64,000 bases of DNA, from the NCBI GenBank assembly GCA_028583605.1, contig CM053329.1, forward strand, positions 36,703,992 through 36,767,991. Direction: 5' to 3'. The stretch's first letter is position 1; every line of letters begins with the position of its first letter. Source of the DNA: Dastarcus helophoroides (lineage: Eukaryota; Arthropoda; Insecta; Coleoptera; Bothrideridae). The notes below the pieces were generated by a model, which worked only from the letters and a program-made list of their open reading frames with translations, did not search any database and was not told the DNA's origin. This document shows positions 33,301 through 44,196 of this stretch, piece by piece. Made by a program: the position numbers and the translations under genes.

Positions 33301-35270
33301 TAAACGTAATATTTTGGCAATTTTTTTTCCCGGTTTCGACTTTTTCCACCAAAAATTGCAATGAATGAAATTTAAATTGTTCTTTAAAATTTTGACTCTA
33401 ATTTCAAATTTTTTAATTCCAGCCTTAACTGAATTCCGGATTTGGGGTGTGTTGCCTAAAAATGTTATACCAGCACTTAAGCCACCACTTTCGGGCCTAT
33501 TATGCTACGCCCCATTACCGTTATTGAGACGTCGTTAGTCATTCATTCAGCCGCCCAATTTTGTTGGGAAACTAAAGAATGTCCTTTAGATGCGCCCCTC
33601 TCGAGCTGACCAAACTAGTCTAGAAGTCCCCCAGCGTGGATCCTCTCCAGCCTTAACTAAAAACTTATACTTTTTTCTAGATATGTTAACTTTCGATTTC
33701 TCAAAACTTCTTTACTAAGAATTTGAATCCAAACCTGAAATTTCGATATCTACCGAAAGTCTTTTCAAAAATCCCGAGCTGTGATGGAAAATTTAAATTT
33801 AAACTTAAAGGTTCAAATTTTCTTTTGAAATTAAAACTTTCACTTCAGTATGCCTTTTTTTTAATTTGATACTAAACTTAGAAGGTTTTTCTCTAATATT
33901 ATTTATTTTCAGAATTCAGAAATTAAATTTGAAACTCTAACCGTTTTTCTTTAAATCTGGACTTTAAACTGGAAACTGAGATTTTCTTCTTATTTAAATT
34001 TGATTTTTATTTCATGAGAATGTTGTGCTTTTTTTTAAATTTTCACTTTTTTCATAATAACATAAAATAGATTTTGATTCAAGAAATTTTTTGAGGATTT
34101 ATTTGTTGATTTTAATGAATTTACCATTTTTTTTTAATCACAATTTCGACTTCTTGCCCTTAAATTTCAACTTAAACATTGGACTATTTTCCTAAAATGT
34201 TAACCATTGACTCAAAATTTACAGTTCTTCAATTTGCTTTTTTACCAAAACCTCAAATCTAATCAAATTTCTCAATTCAATGAGAATTTGATTAGAGAAT
34301 GAGAGAATTATTTACACTTTCATAAAATTTCAGTTTAAACTCGAAATTTGGGGTATAATAGACTTCTAATATTTTTATTAACATTTCGATGTTCAAATTT
34401 GTAGTTCTAACTTGGAAAAATTACGCTGAAATTTCCACCTTAATTCATTTATAATATTTATTTTATTAAAAATTCAACTCTTTTAGCAAGACCTCGAATT
34501 AAAATTAGAAATTTCGATCTTTCTCTTAAAAGTGTTTCTCAGAAATTTAGACTCTTAATGAGAATTTAAATTCTACTGTTTTTTTCCTATTAAAACTATT
34601 TTGTTCTTATACCAATTTCAAATTTATTTCAAAACTTGCATTTTTTAAATTAAAACATGAAACACGAAATCTGGACTTTTGGAATTTGCTTCTCAAAATT
34701 TCGACTAATTTACCAATTTTCCAATGTTTCTCGAAATTTTGGGTTTAAATTCCAAATTCGGCGTTTTTCGATAATTTTCCTCTTAAGTTGTTATCAAAGT
34801 CTGAATTTAGTTCTCAAAATTTCAAGTTCAATCTTCAAAATTGAAGAATTCATGAAGAATGTTTCTTTGAAATTTGCTATTTTTTTGGAAAACTTTTAAA
34901 TTTGATTCCGATATTTTTGCTATCGTCTTCTTAACTCAAAAATTATTCTTTTTTTTTGAACGTTAATATCATAGGTTCCACATTTTTATTAAAATATCGA
35001 GTTAAACGTGTATATATTCTCACAAATTTTCAATTTTTTTGCGAAAGTTTTTTCACTGGGTTTCAATTTTGATGAAATATTTAAATTGAAACGCCATATT
35101 TTGAGTTTGGTCGTGGATATTGAATTAAATCATTATGTTACATAAAGTTCAATTTATTGCAAAGCTTAAGAGTTTTTTTTCCTCAAAATTACCCCTTTAA
35201 AATGTTTTCTAAACTCTTTAAACTCGAAATAAAAGGACCTTTAAAGTTTTTCCCTAAAGTTTTGCTTAAA
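33300..35270 (+). repeat. highly diverged satellite, T-rich strand
   Basis: Scattered TTTCTCGAAATTT and ACTCAAAATTTCGA units with much interruption. The open frame at 34657-34899 follows the T-rich composition. A clean 215-bp insertion lies at 33431-33645. Confidence 0.7.
33431..33645. mobile_element. 215-bp insertion with 13-bp direct repeats
   Basis: The segment is GC-richer than its surroundings and bounded by identical 13-mers, tccagccttaact, at 33418-33430 and 33646-33658. A 13-bp target duplication suggests a SINE or a truncated LINE product, but I see no poly(A), no inverted termini and no convincing A/B boxes. Its right part contains CTCGAG, ACTAGT, TCTAGA and GGATCC within about 50 bp, and GAATTC overlaps its left junction. 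Confidence 0.7.
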
Positions 35271-35282
35271 TTTTTCCTTTAA

Positions 35283-35590
35283 CTTTAATCCACTTGCAAA
35301 GGGCAACCCCATTATGGCTTCAGAGCACTGCGAGTAGGATGCGAAGACAAGGATAGATGGCGATGAACCGCGTTCTTAAAAAAGAATAGGTTTTAATTTT
35401 TGGGGAAAATTCTTTTCGGTAACGAGTTCCATAGATTGAAAGTTCTACAGAAAAAAGAGTCTCGGTTACATTTTGAGCTCGTGGGGAGCGTACTCTTATC
35501 CCCGCACTTTTAAAACTTCTCCCAACTTCCACCTAATGAGTAATTTTTTTAAGAAGGAAATGTCAACGGTTATAAGGCAGTTGCATATGA
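35283..35590 (-). mobile_element. LINE 3'-end fragment C
   Basis: On the minus strand the C-terminal region of a non-LTR retrotransposon ORF ends in a LLAVL-type terminus, followed by AATGGGGTTGCCCTTTGC and ATTAAAG. It matches 35605-35800, 38228-38510 and the end of 45937-46345. Frameshifted throughout. Confidence 0.85.
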
Positions 35591-35604
35591 TTGCTAATAG
35601 ATTT

Positions 35605-36185
35605 TTTAAAGTTTAATCCACCCGCAAAGAGCAACCGCATTATTCCTTGAAAACCCTGCTAGCAGGATGCGGAAACAAGGATATATGGCAATAAATTGCC
35701 TTAAACAAGAATAGGTTGTTATGGTGGAAAATTCCTTTCGGTAACCAGTTCCCTAGTTTGGAAGTTCTGTAGAAAAAAAGGTCTCCATAGACAGAAGTCC
35801 TCAGTCAAGCTGGACGGCACCGGAATTTGCTGTCTCCGACTGTCTAGTACGCCTCAAGAATCTTGCCCTTGGGGGGATCAATCCTATTAATTCTTGCGAG
35901 CATCTTCCATGATAGTATTGTAGAGACAAGTCACCAACCTTACGTCTGTGCTCTAGTGTTTCGAGAAAACCGGTTAGACTCTCGTCATCAATTAGGCGAA
36001 TCGCTCTTCTTTGAATTGAATCCAAGAGAGCTGAAGTGTGTTTTGGGGCTCAACTCCAAACATGAGAACAGTATTCTAGTGTTGGCCTAACTTGAGCTTT
36101 GTATAGTGTTAATAGCTGTTGAGATCTGAAGTACTTTTTAGCTCTAAAAAGAAAGCCAAGCTTCTGAGATGCGGATTTGGCAATG
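35605..36185 (-). pseudogene. LINE ORF2 C-terminal fragment B
   Basis: The minus-strand frame at 36025-35801 reads DSIQRRAIRLIDDESLTGFL ... LEHRRKVGDLSLQYY ... GLIPPRARFLRRTRQSETA. This is the conserved region downstream of the reverse transcriptase in jockey/CR1-group elements. It continues with frameshifts to the 3' tail at 35605. Its 5' end abuts fragment A, whose last part repeats the same segment, so A and B are separate truncated copies or a tandem duplication. Confidence 0.88.
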
Positions 36186-37127
36186 GCGCGCACATGATGA
36201 ATTTGCTGCCTCCGACTGTATTGTACGCCTCAAAAATCTTGCCCTTGAGGGGATCAATCCTATTATTTTCTAAGAGCATCTTCCATGATAGTACTTATAG
36301 AAAAGAGACAAGTCACCAACTATTTGCCTGTGTTCTATTATTTCGAGAGAATCGATCAAACTCTCGGCATCAATTAGGGGAATCGCTCTTCTTTGGATTG
36401 AATTCAAAGGAGTTAAAGTGTGCCTTGGGACTGAACTCCAAACATGGGAAAAGTATTCTTGTGTTGGCCTAACTTAAGCTTTGTATACTATGAGTGGCTG
36501 ATGAGATGTGAAGTACTTTTTAGCTCTAAAAAGAAAGCCTAGCTTCTGAGAGGCGGTTTTTGCAATGAAGAGAAGTTAGTGCTTGCATTCACTCCTCGGA
36601 TAGACAGATGACATTGTATCGGGAGGATTTTACCATCCATTAGTATGTTTGTTGCGTTATTTTTTGATGTTTTCTTAGAGAAAACTGCGGCCTGAATTTT
36701 TGGAGCGTTGAAGTCGACCTTACCCCATTTTAGAATAAATTTGAGATCCCGATTAATCTATCTGCTGTTTTCTTAGTCGATCTGAAGCAGCGACGGATAA
36801 TGTTTTGTCGGAGAAAAAGGATGACACCAGGCGACTATCATGTACGTAGCTGTATATAGAATTGGAAGTTAAAGCTAAGAGATCGTTTATGTGTAACAGA
36901 AATAGAGTAGGAGACAGAACAGATCCCTGACGCACCCCTGCATTAATCACAAATTACTCGAATGAGATGCCATCGACGACGACCTGAAGAGATCTGTCAG
37001 CGAGAAAATTGGATATCAAATGACATAGTCCAGGAGGATGACCATAAGATGTTAGTTTGGCAAGAAGAGATCAGTGCCAGACTCTATCAAAGGCCTTTGC
37101 GATATCCAACGTCACAATCCTACAAAG
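36186..37127 (-). pseudogene. LINE reverse transcriptase fragment A
   Basis: One minus frame reads DIAKAFDRVWH, a TGA, LLAKLTSYGHPPG ... FLADRSLQVVVDGISFE, a TAA, then GVRQGSVLSPTLFLLHINDL and SYVHDS. These are reverse transcriptase palm motifs of jockey/CR1-type non-LTR retrotransposons. The catalytic YADD box is YVHD here, so one active-site Asp is lost. Further frameshifted sequence (KVDFNAPKIQAAVFSKKT) leads to a region matching fragment B. The element is clearly dead. Confidence 0.92.
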
Positions 37128-38127
37128 TTTATTCACTATTTTCTTATTTTGACACATCTTTTTAGAAATTCTACTTCGAAAACGTTGATAAATAAATAAA
37201 TTGTCTTATTTTATAACGTTATTGTAATCCCCAAACGTTTTAGGGAACAAATTGTACTATTATATGGACGTGGGAGGATAAAGCGAAATTAAAAAAAATG
37301 ATCAACTCAAAATAATGAATGCAACTACCTACGACTACGTAAATAATGGATAAATTATTTACAATTGGAGCAACCAGAGAACCACTAATGATTCAGGAAA
37401 ATCTTTTCAAGTGATTGTAGCGCTTGTGCTATTGATTAAATTATCAATTCTACCTATTCTACGTCTTCTACCTTGCTTTAACGATTATGTAAGGCCTCTT
37501 TTGAATTATGTCCTAACGGTAATTGGTAAAGTTAACAATAAATAATAATCAGTGGGGAAAATCCTTCCATAAAAAGAAGCTTAACTATTAATAGGAACAA
37601 TGTCATTATATCTAATAAAATTTTCTTTATGTGGACGGTAAATAAATAGGCTTCATTTTTTATGCAGATGAATTCGGTAGAGATTAGTGAACTCATTATT
37701 CAGTGTTAGCGACCGCCGAATAATCTATTCGAATTATTCCGAAATAAATTTGCTACCGCATATGATACTGACCAAGAATCGAACCCAAACAATGAATTGA
37801 TAGAAAATTTAGTTTACGTAAGGGTCCGTTTAGATGAGACACTTTATTCGGTACATTTCTCTCTGACATAAGTGTCAACTATCCTGACGGTACGTTTACA
37901 CTAGACACTTTATTCCTTACATTTCTCTCTGACACATACATTTCCTTTCTGACATAAGTGTCAACTATCCTGAGAGAAGCTCAGCTGTGCAGCTGTGTAA
38001 ATAAGTCTCGGATAGCCACAATGTTTCAAAAAGTAAAAATTGTCAGAAAAAGTTGAAATTTCAGAAGCACTCAAATTCTAACGGTCGAACTTTCCAAAAA
38101 TGACCGAAATTTCCAAAAAAAGGTAAT
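37128..38127. other. unique DNA with a short imperfect duplication
   Basis: No gene seen. Around 37836-37975 the phrase gacactttatt(c)...acatttctctctgacat and aagtgtcaactatcctga occur twice, separated by ~90 bp. A cagctgtgcagctg near-palindrome follows at about 37982-37995. The sequence then grades into the ~860-bp array. Confidence 0.45.
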
Positions 38128-41100
38128 AATATACAAAAAAGTCGAAATTAAAAATAGTTGAATTTTTTTAAGTTAAAGTAAATTTCAAAAAAACAAAAAT
38201 GTACAAAAGGGTCAAAATCTTCCAAGTTTTTTTTTTCAGTTTAATCCACTCGCAAAGGCAACCCTATTTTGCTTTCAAAGCACTGCGAGTAGGATGCGGA
38301 AATAAGGATAGATGGCGATGAACCGCCTTCTTAAACAAGGATAGATGGTAATTTTTGGGGACAATTTCTTTCAGTAACAAGTTTTATAACTTGGAAGTTC
38401 TATAGAAAAAAGAGTCTCCGTAGACAGAAGTCCTCACTCTGTCAAGCTGGACCGCACAGGAGTTTGCTCTTTCCGGCCTAATCCTATTAGTTCGTGTGAG
38501 CATCTAGTTTCCAAAAAACCCAAAAATTTAAAGTAAAAATTTCAGGAAAAGTGAGAAATGTTGATAAAAATGGAAACTTACAAAAACTGGAAATTTTGAA
38601 TGTCGATTTTTTTAATAAATCGATAAGGTAAAAATCTCCATAAAAAGGCGAAATTTGACATCAAAATTTTTACAAAAAAGTATAAATTTAGGGATAATGT
38701 AAAGTTTCAAAGGTCGAAATTTCAAAAAGTCGAAGTTTTCAGAAAGTCGACATTTTTGGAAGATCGTTATTGTCATAAAAATCTAATTCTTCAGAAAATA
38801 GTAAAAATAGTGTCAAAAAGTCATTTTTTCGAAAAAAGCAGAATTATTTTTAAATATCCACCTTCTGACAAAAAATGAAAATTTTCATTAGAAAAATTTG
38901 AAAAGTATTCTACAACATTTTCAAGACAAAGTACGGAATTTAGAAGAATTTTTTTTAAATAATTGAAAGCTATTTTTACAAAAAAAATAAAATTTAGGAA
39001 TGGTGTAAAATTTGAAATGTGGAAATTTGAAAAAGTCCAACTTTTCAGAAAGTCGAAATTTTCAAAAGATTTTAATTTTCATAAAAACCGAATTTTTCAA
39101 AAAAGAGTGAAAATAGCGTCAGAAAGTCGTTATTTTAAAAAAAGCAGAATTATTTTTAAAAGTCAACGTTTTGAAAAAGTGGACATTTTTATTAGAAAAA
39201 TTTCAGAAAGTTCTCAAAAGCTGCAATAAAGTAGCAATTTCAAGACATATACAAAATATACAAAAAAGTCGAAATTAAGAAAAAAGTAGAATTTTTTTAA
39301 GTTAAAGTAAATTGCAAGAAAACCAAAATGTACAAAAAGGTCAAAATTCTCCAAGTTTTCAAAAAACTCAAAAATTTAAAGTTAAAATTTTAGGAAAAGT
39401 GAGAAACGTTGATAAAAATGGAAACATACAAAAACTGGAAATTTTGAATGTCGATTTTTTTTAATAAATCGATATTTATATAAAAGTAAAAATTTCCATA
39501 AAAAGGCAAAATTTGAAATCAACATTTTTACAAAAAAGTTGAAATTTAGGAATAATGTAAAGTTTCAAAGGTCGAAATTTCAAAAAGTCGAAGTTTTCAG
39601 AAAGTCGACATTTTTGGAAGATCGTTATTGTCATAAAAATCGAATTCTTCAGAAAATAGTGAAAATAGTATCAAGAAGTCATTTTTTCGAAAAAGAGCAG
39701 AATTATTTTTAAAAATCCACGTCCTGACAAAAAGTGGAAATTTTCATTAGAAAATTTGAAAAGTATTCTACAACATTTTCAAGACAAAGCACGGAATTTA
39801 GAAGAATTTTTTTTAAATAAAATAAAAGCTATTTTTACAAAAAAATCAAAATTTAGGAATGGTGTAAAATTTGAAATGTAGAAATTTGAAAAAGTCCAAG
39901 TTTTCAGAAAGTCGAAATTTTCAAAAAATCGTAATTTTCATAAAAACCGAATTTTTCAAAAAAGAGTGAAAATAGCGTCAGAAAGCCGTTATTTAAAAAA
40001 AGCAGAATTATTTTTAAAAGTCAGCGTTTTGAAATAAGTGAAAATTTTTATTAGAAAAATTTCAGAAAGTTCTCACAACCAGCAAAAAAGTAGCAATTTC
40101 AGGACATATACAAAATATACAAAAAAGTCGAAATTAATTAAAAAGTGGAATTTTTTTAAGTTAAAGTAAATTGCAAGGAAACCAAAATGTACAAAAAGGT
40201 CAAAATTCTCCAAGTTTTCAAAAAACTCAAAAATTTGAAGTTAAAATTTTAGGACAAGTGGGAAACGTTGATAAAAATGGAAACATACAAAAATTGGAAA
40301 TTTTGAATGTCGATTTTTTTTAATAAATCGATATTTATGTAAAGGTAAAAATTTCCATAAAAAGGCAAAATTTGAAATGAACATCTTTACAAAAAACTCG
40401 AAATTTAGAAATAATATAAAGTTTGAAAGGTCGAAATTTCAAAAAGTCGAAGTTTTCAGAAAGTCGACATTTTTGGAAGATCGTTATTGTCATAAAAATC
40501 GAATTCTTCAGAAAAGAGTGAAAATAGTATCAAGAAGTTATTTTTTGGAAAAAAAAACAGAATTATTTTTTAAAATCCACCTTTTGACAAAAAGTAGACA
40601 TTTTCATTAGAAAAATTTGAAAAAGTATTCTACAACATTTTCAAGACAAAGTACGGAATTTAGAAGAATTTTTAAAAATAATTAAAAGCTATTTTTACAA
40701 AAAAAATAAAATTTAGGAATGGTGTAAAATTTGAAATGTGGAAATTTGAAAAAGTCCAACTTTTCAGAAAGTCGAAATTTTCAAAATATTGTAATTTTCA
40801 TAAAAACCGAATTTTTCAAAAAAGAGTGAAAATAGCGTCAGAAAGTCGTTATTTAAAAAAAAAAGCAGAATTATTTTTAAAAGTCAGCGTTTGGAAAAAA
40901 GTGAAAATTTTTATTAGAAAAATTTCAGAAAGTTCTCAAAAGCTGCAATAAATTAGCAATTTCAAGACATATACAAAATATACAAAAAGGTCGAAATTAA
41001 AAAAAAAAGTGGAAGGTTTTTAAGTTAAAGTAAATTGCAAGAAAACCAAAATGTACAAAAAGGTCAAAATTCTCCAAGTTTTCAAAAAACTCAAAAATTT

Positions 41101-41790
41101 GAAGTTAAAATTTTAGGACAAGTGAGAAACGTTGATAAAAATGGAAACATACAAACACTGGAAATTTTGAATGTCGATTTTTTTTAATAAATCGATATTT
41201 ATGTAAAGGTAAAAATTTCCATAAAAAGGCAAAATTTGAAATCAAAATTTTTTAAAAAAGTTGAAATTTAGGAATAATGTAAAGTTTTAAAGGTCGAAAT
41301 TTCAAAAGGTCGAAGTTTTCAGAAAGTCGACATTTTTGGAAGATCGTTATTGTCATAAAAATCGAATTCCTCAGAAAATAGTGAAAATAGTATCAAGAAG
41401 TCATTTTTTCGAAAAAGAGCAGAATTATTTTTAAAAATCCACCTTCTGACAAAAAGTAGAAATTTTCATTAGAAAAATTTGAAAAAGTATTCTACAACAT
41501 TTTCAAGACAAAGTACGGAATTTAGAAGAATTTTTAAAAATAAAATGAAAGCTATTTTTACAAAAAAAATCAAAATTTAGGAATAATGTAAAATTTTAAA
41601 TGTAGAAATTTGAAAAAGTTCAAGTTTTCAGAAAGTCGAAATTTTGAAAAGATCGCAGAACTATTTTTAAAAGTCAGCGTTATGAAAAAGTGAAAATTTT
41701 CATTAGAAAAATTTCAGAAAGTTCTCAAAAGCTACAATAAAGTAGAAATTTCAAGACAAAGTAGGAAATTTAGAAAAAAAATCGAATTTT
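38128..41790 (+). repeat. ~860-bp higher-order tandem repeat, about four units
   Basis: The landmark gtcgacatttttggaagatc occurs at 38746, 39604, 40463 and 41326, giving spacings of 858, 859 and 863 bp. Each unit has two diverged halves; the second carries gtcgaaattttcaaaa-type sequence, agcgtcagaaagtcg and gcagaattatttttaaaag. Unit 1 is interrupted by a LINE tail and unit 4 has a deletion near 41650. The monomers are A-rich relatives of the AAATTTCGAC satellite. Open frames at 38963-39229, 40377-40610 and 40736-40951 repeat with the array and are not credible genes. Confidence 0.92.
38228..38510 (-). mobile_element. LINE 3'-end fragment E inside the 860-bp array
   Basis: Minus-strand C-terminus and 3' tail of the same LINE family (tail GGTTGCCTTTGCGAGTGGAT). 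It separates ccaagttt from agtttccaaaaaac, which are contiguous in the other array units (ccaagttttcaaaaaactc), so insertion took place in this unit only, with a short agttt-type duplication. Confidence 0.88.
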
Positions 41791-42621
41791 TTAAATATAA
41801 AGTGAAAACTATGAGAAAAATTTAAAATCGTGAGTCGAAATTTTTAAAATAAATAAAATAAAATTTTTCAAAAGAACAGAAATTTTGAAAAGGGTCAGAG
41901 TTATTAAAATAAATCAAAAATTGCCAAAAAGTCGCAATTTTGAAATAATTATGGAAATTCTCAAAACAAGTAAAGTTTTGAAATAAAAGCAACATTCTGA
42001 AAATTGGAAATTTTGAAAATTGGAAATTTTTGAAAATTGGAAATTTTTGAAAAAGTGCAAATTTTGTCCAAATAAAAAATATTTAATTGTCGAAGTTTCA
42101 AAAAGGGTCGACACCTTCAATAGAAAACCAGAAACCAGAACCAGATGTTCTAAAAAGTGTTTTTTTTTTAATTCGGGATTTTCAGTAAGCGGAATTTTTT
42201 AAAAAAGTTGGATTTTTTTATAAAGCCACACTTTTTAAAAGTTCAAGGTTTTTTTAGTCAGTCAGAATTTTCAAAAAAGTAACAATTTTGTAAAAGATTG
42301 AGATTTGAAGTCAATCAAAATTTAAAAAAAAAATCAAAATATTCAGAAAAATATCGAAAGGTTTAGAAAAATATAAAAATGGAGTTTTCGCAAAAACTTC
42401 AGTTATGTAAAAAGGTAGAAATTTTCAACAAAAATAAAATCTAAATTTAGAAAAAATTCTTTGAAAAGTAAGGTTTTTTAAGCAAAGTTAAAAAAAAATA
42501 TTGAAAATTTGAAAAAAAAAAATTTCTTTATAGATTGAAAACGCCGCCAGGTAAACCAAAGCATAAAATACTGCGGCACGTCGTCAAGGTGTTGAAATTT
42601 AAATTTTGAGAAGAACAAGCC
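41791..42621. repeat. degenerate A-rich satellite
   Basis: Tail of the array region. It contains a short run of gaaaattggaaattttt units at about 41998-42050. No gene; both strands carry only composition-driven frames. Confidence 0.7.
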
Positions 42622-42773
42622 ATAAAAATGGAAATACAGAACTTGTCCCCTGAAACCAAAAAAGATTAAAAAGGGTTGCTCTAACGCGCTTCGACAGCCA
42701 AGCTGTCATCTTCAGAGAGAAACTGTATTTCAACTTTTGAAAATAACCAAGGACCAGTTCGTTCCACCAAAAA
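42622..42773 (+). mobile_element. PH element, 11-bp target duplication
   Basis: Contains GAAATACAGAACTTGTCCCC, GCTCTAACGCGCTTCGACAG, CTGTCATCTTCAGAGAG, then the 3' end AAGGACCAGTTCGTTCCACC and an A-run. The direct repeat aagaacaagcc at 42611-42621 and 42774-42784 is perfect. The opposite arm is partly deleted. Confidence 0.9.
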
Positions 42774-42967
42774 AAGAACAAGCCCTAATTTTTGAGATAT
42801 AGAAATTTTCTGAGAAAAAATACTAAAAAAATGCAAATTTATTGACAAAAATGTTGAAAACAAGCCAGTTCTACTTTTTAAAAATGTTCTTGCTTCACAT
42901 CTGTAGGGTTCCAAAAGGAACTAGAAATTTTATCTCTTGTTCTCAATTTTATAAATATGTTTGAACA

Positions 42968-43037
42968 ATATGGAAATAATTCTGCGACCCGGTATTTCAT
43001 TTCCATGTACCGGGTCGCGACCCACTATTTGACAAAC
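42968..43037 (-). mobile_element. hAT-like terminal fragment
   Basis: In reverse it reads AGAGGTTTGTCAAATAGTGG then GTCGCGACCCGGTAC, closely resembling the subterminal GGGTCGCGACCC sequences of Charlie-type hAT elements. A CGACCCGGTA...TACCGGGTCG hairpin lies inside. The partner end was not found. Confidence 0.6.
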
Positions 43038-44070
43038 CTCTACTCTAGAGTTCAAGATAATTATTAAGGTAGTTCACCGGCAGTAATTAAAATTTTAGTG
43101 GAACATCTACGCTAAGGACAGCAAGTCATAAGACTGCCACCACTACTCGATTTTTAGCATAGACGTACGCGTGGATACAATAATTCAAATCTCCAAGCCG
43201 CTTTGCAGTAAATTCTTTGAGTAAACAACACTGATTATGCGAAAAATTTAGACGCCCGAGCTTTAGCCAGAAGAATTAGTGGAGCTACTATATCGCCCCA
43301 ACTAAAGATGTTTCCTTAACGTGCGGAATGAAGCATCAACATTTCCTGAAATTTTAGATTGTGATTGCGGAAAAACGGTACTGCTGCACCTCCTCATATT
43401 TTACTGTTTCGTTCACAATATCATTCTACATAATATATTAGTTTTTTATTAAAATATATGGAAAAATTTGGCGGTAATAAATTAAAATCTCTTCGAAAAT
43501 ATTCTTCGTCTATACTTTACGTGTTAAAAATCATAAGATTGACATTTAATGTCTTGGTTTCAGCTCTGGCATGGGTTTTTTAATTTTGTAATCATCTAGG
43601 TAACATTGGTAGTAACATTTGAAAAAAATAGAAAAACTATTGACAGGTGAACTGTCTTAAACTCAATCAAAATCTGGTGTTCTTCCAAACTATCGTTTCT
43701 AAACTCTAAATCTGGACTCTAATGCATAAGTTTGAACATTTACGAAATATGGAAATCGAGTTTCATCCCTTAATTCTAGAACTTCTTTTTCAAACTTGGA
43801 CATTAAATTGAAATTAGATCTTTTTCTGATTGCTATTTGACTTAAAACTTATTTGAATTTTGTTTTCTATTAAAAATTTAACTTTAAAACTAAACTCTTA
43901 ATAATTTCCTTTCTTTGTGAATTACTTTCCGGAAAGAAATGAAATCTTATATTAATCTTAAAATGTTGATATGGTTGCCTGTTATCGGTTCGATAATTAA
44001 AACTTCGTGAATTGTAACACTTTATTTCCAAACTTATTTCGGAACAATTATGATTTACTTTAACTATGCG
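43038..44070. other. unique DNA, no gene seen
   Basis: AT-rich unique sequence. The phrase ccaccactactcgattttta near 43138 is the reverse copy of the segment at 31077. No convincing frames, splice pairs or termini. Confidence 0.4.
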
Positions 44071-44196
44071 ACTATCTAACTATTGACTAACTATTAACTA
44101 ACTAGTTAACTACCTAACTAACTATTTAAGTAACTAACTAAATAACTTACTGACTGACTAACTAACTAACTAACTAGCTAACTGACTAACTGATAA
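44071..44196 (+). repeat. AACT microsatellite
   Basis: Imperfect (AACT)n with GACT and AGTT variants over about 125 bp; the purest stretch is actaactaactaactagc near 44157. Confidence 0.95.

Noticed and set aside
33600..33645. Cloning-vector contamination
   Set aside because: The restriction-site cluster is suggestive, but the segment is bounded by a perfect 13-bp direct repeat and the order of sites does not match a polylinker I recognise.
35863..36472. Plus-strand open frames of 75 and 117 codons
   Set aside because: They are antisense shadows of the LINE ORF fragments; their similarity to each other is due to duplication of the LINE segment.
37760..37800. tRNA/SINE B-box-like GGGTTCGATTCTTGG on the minus strand
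   Set aside because: No A box, acceptor stem or cloverleaf can be drawn around it.
38963..40951. Lys/Phe-rich open frames repeating every ~860-1770 bp
   Set aside because: They recur with the tandem array, shift frame between units and contain no domain.
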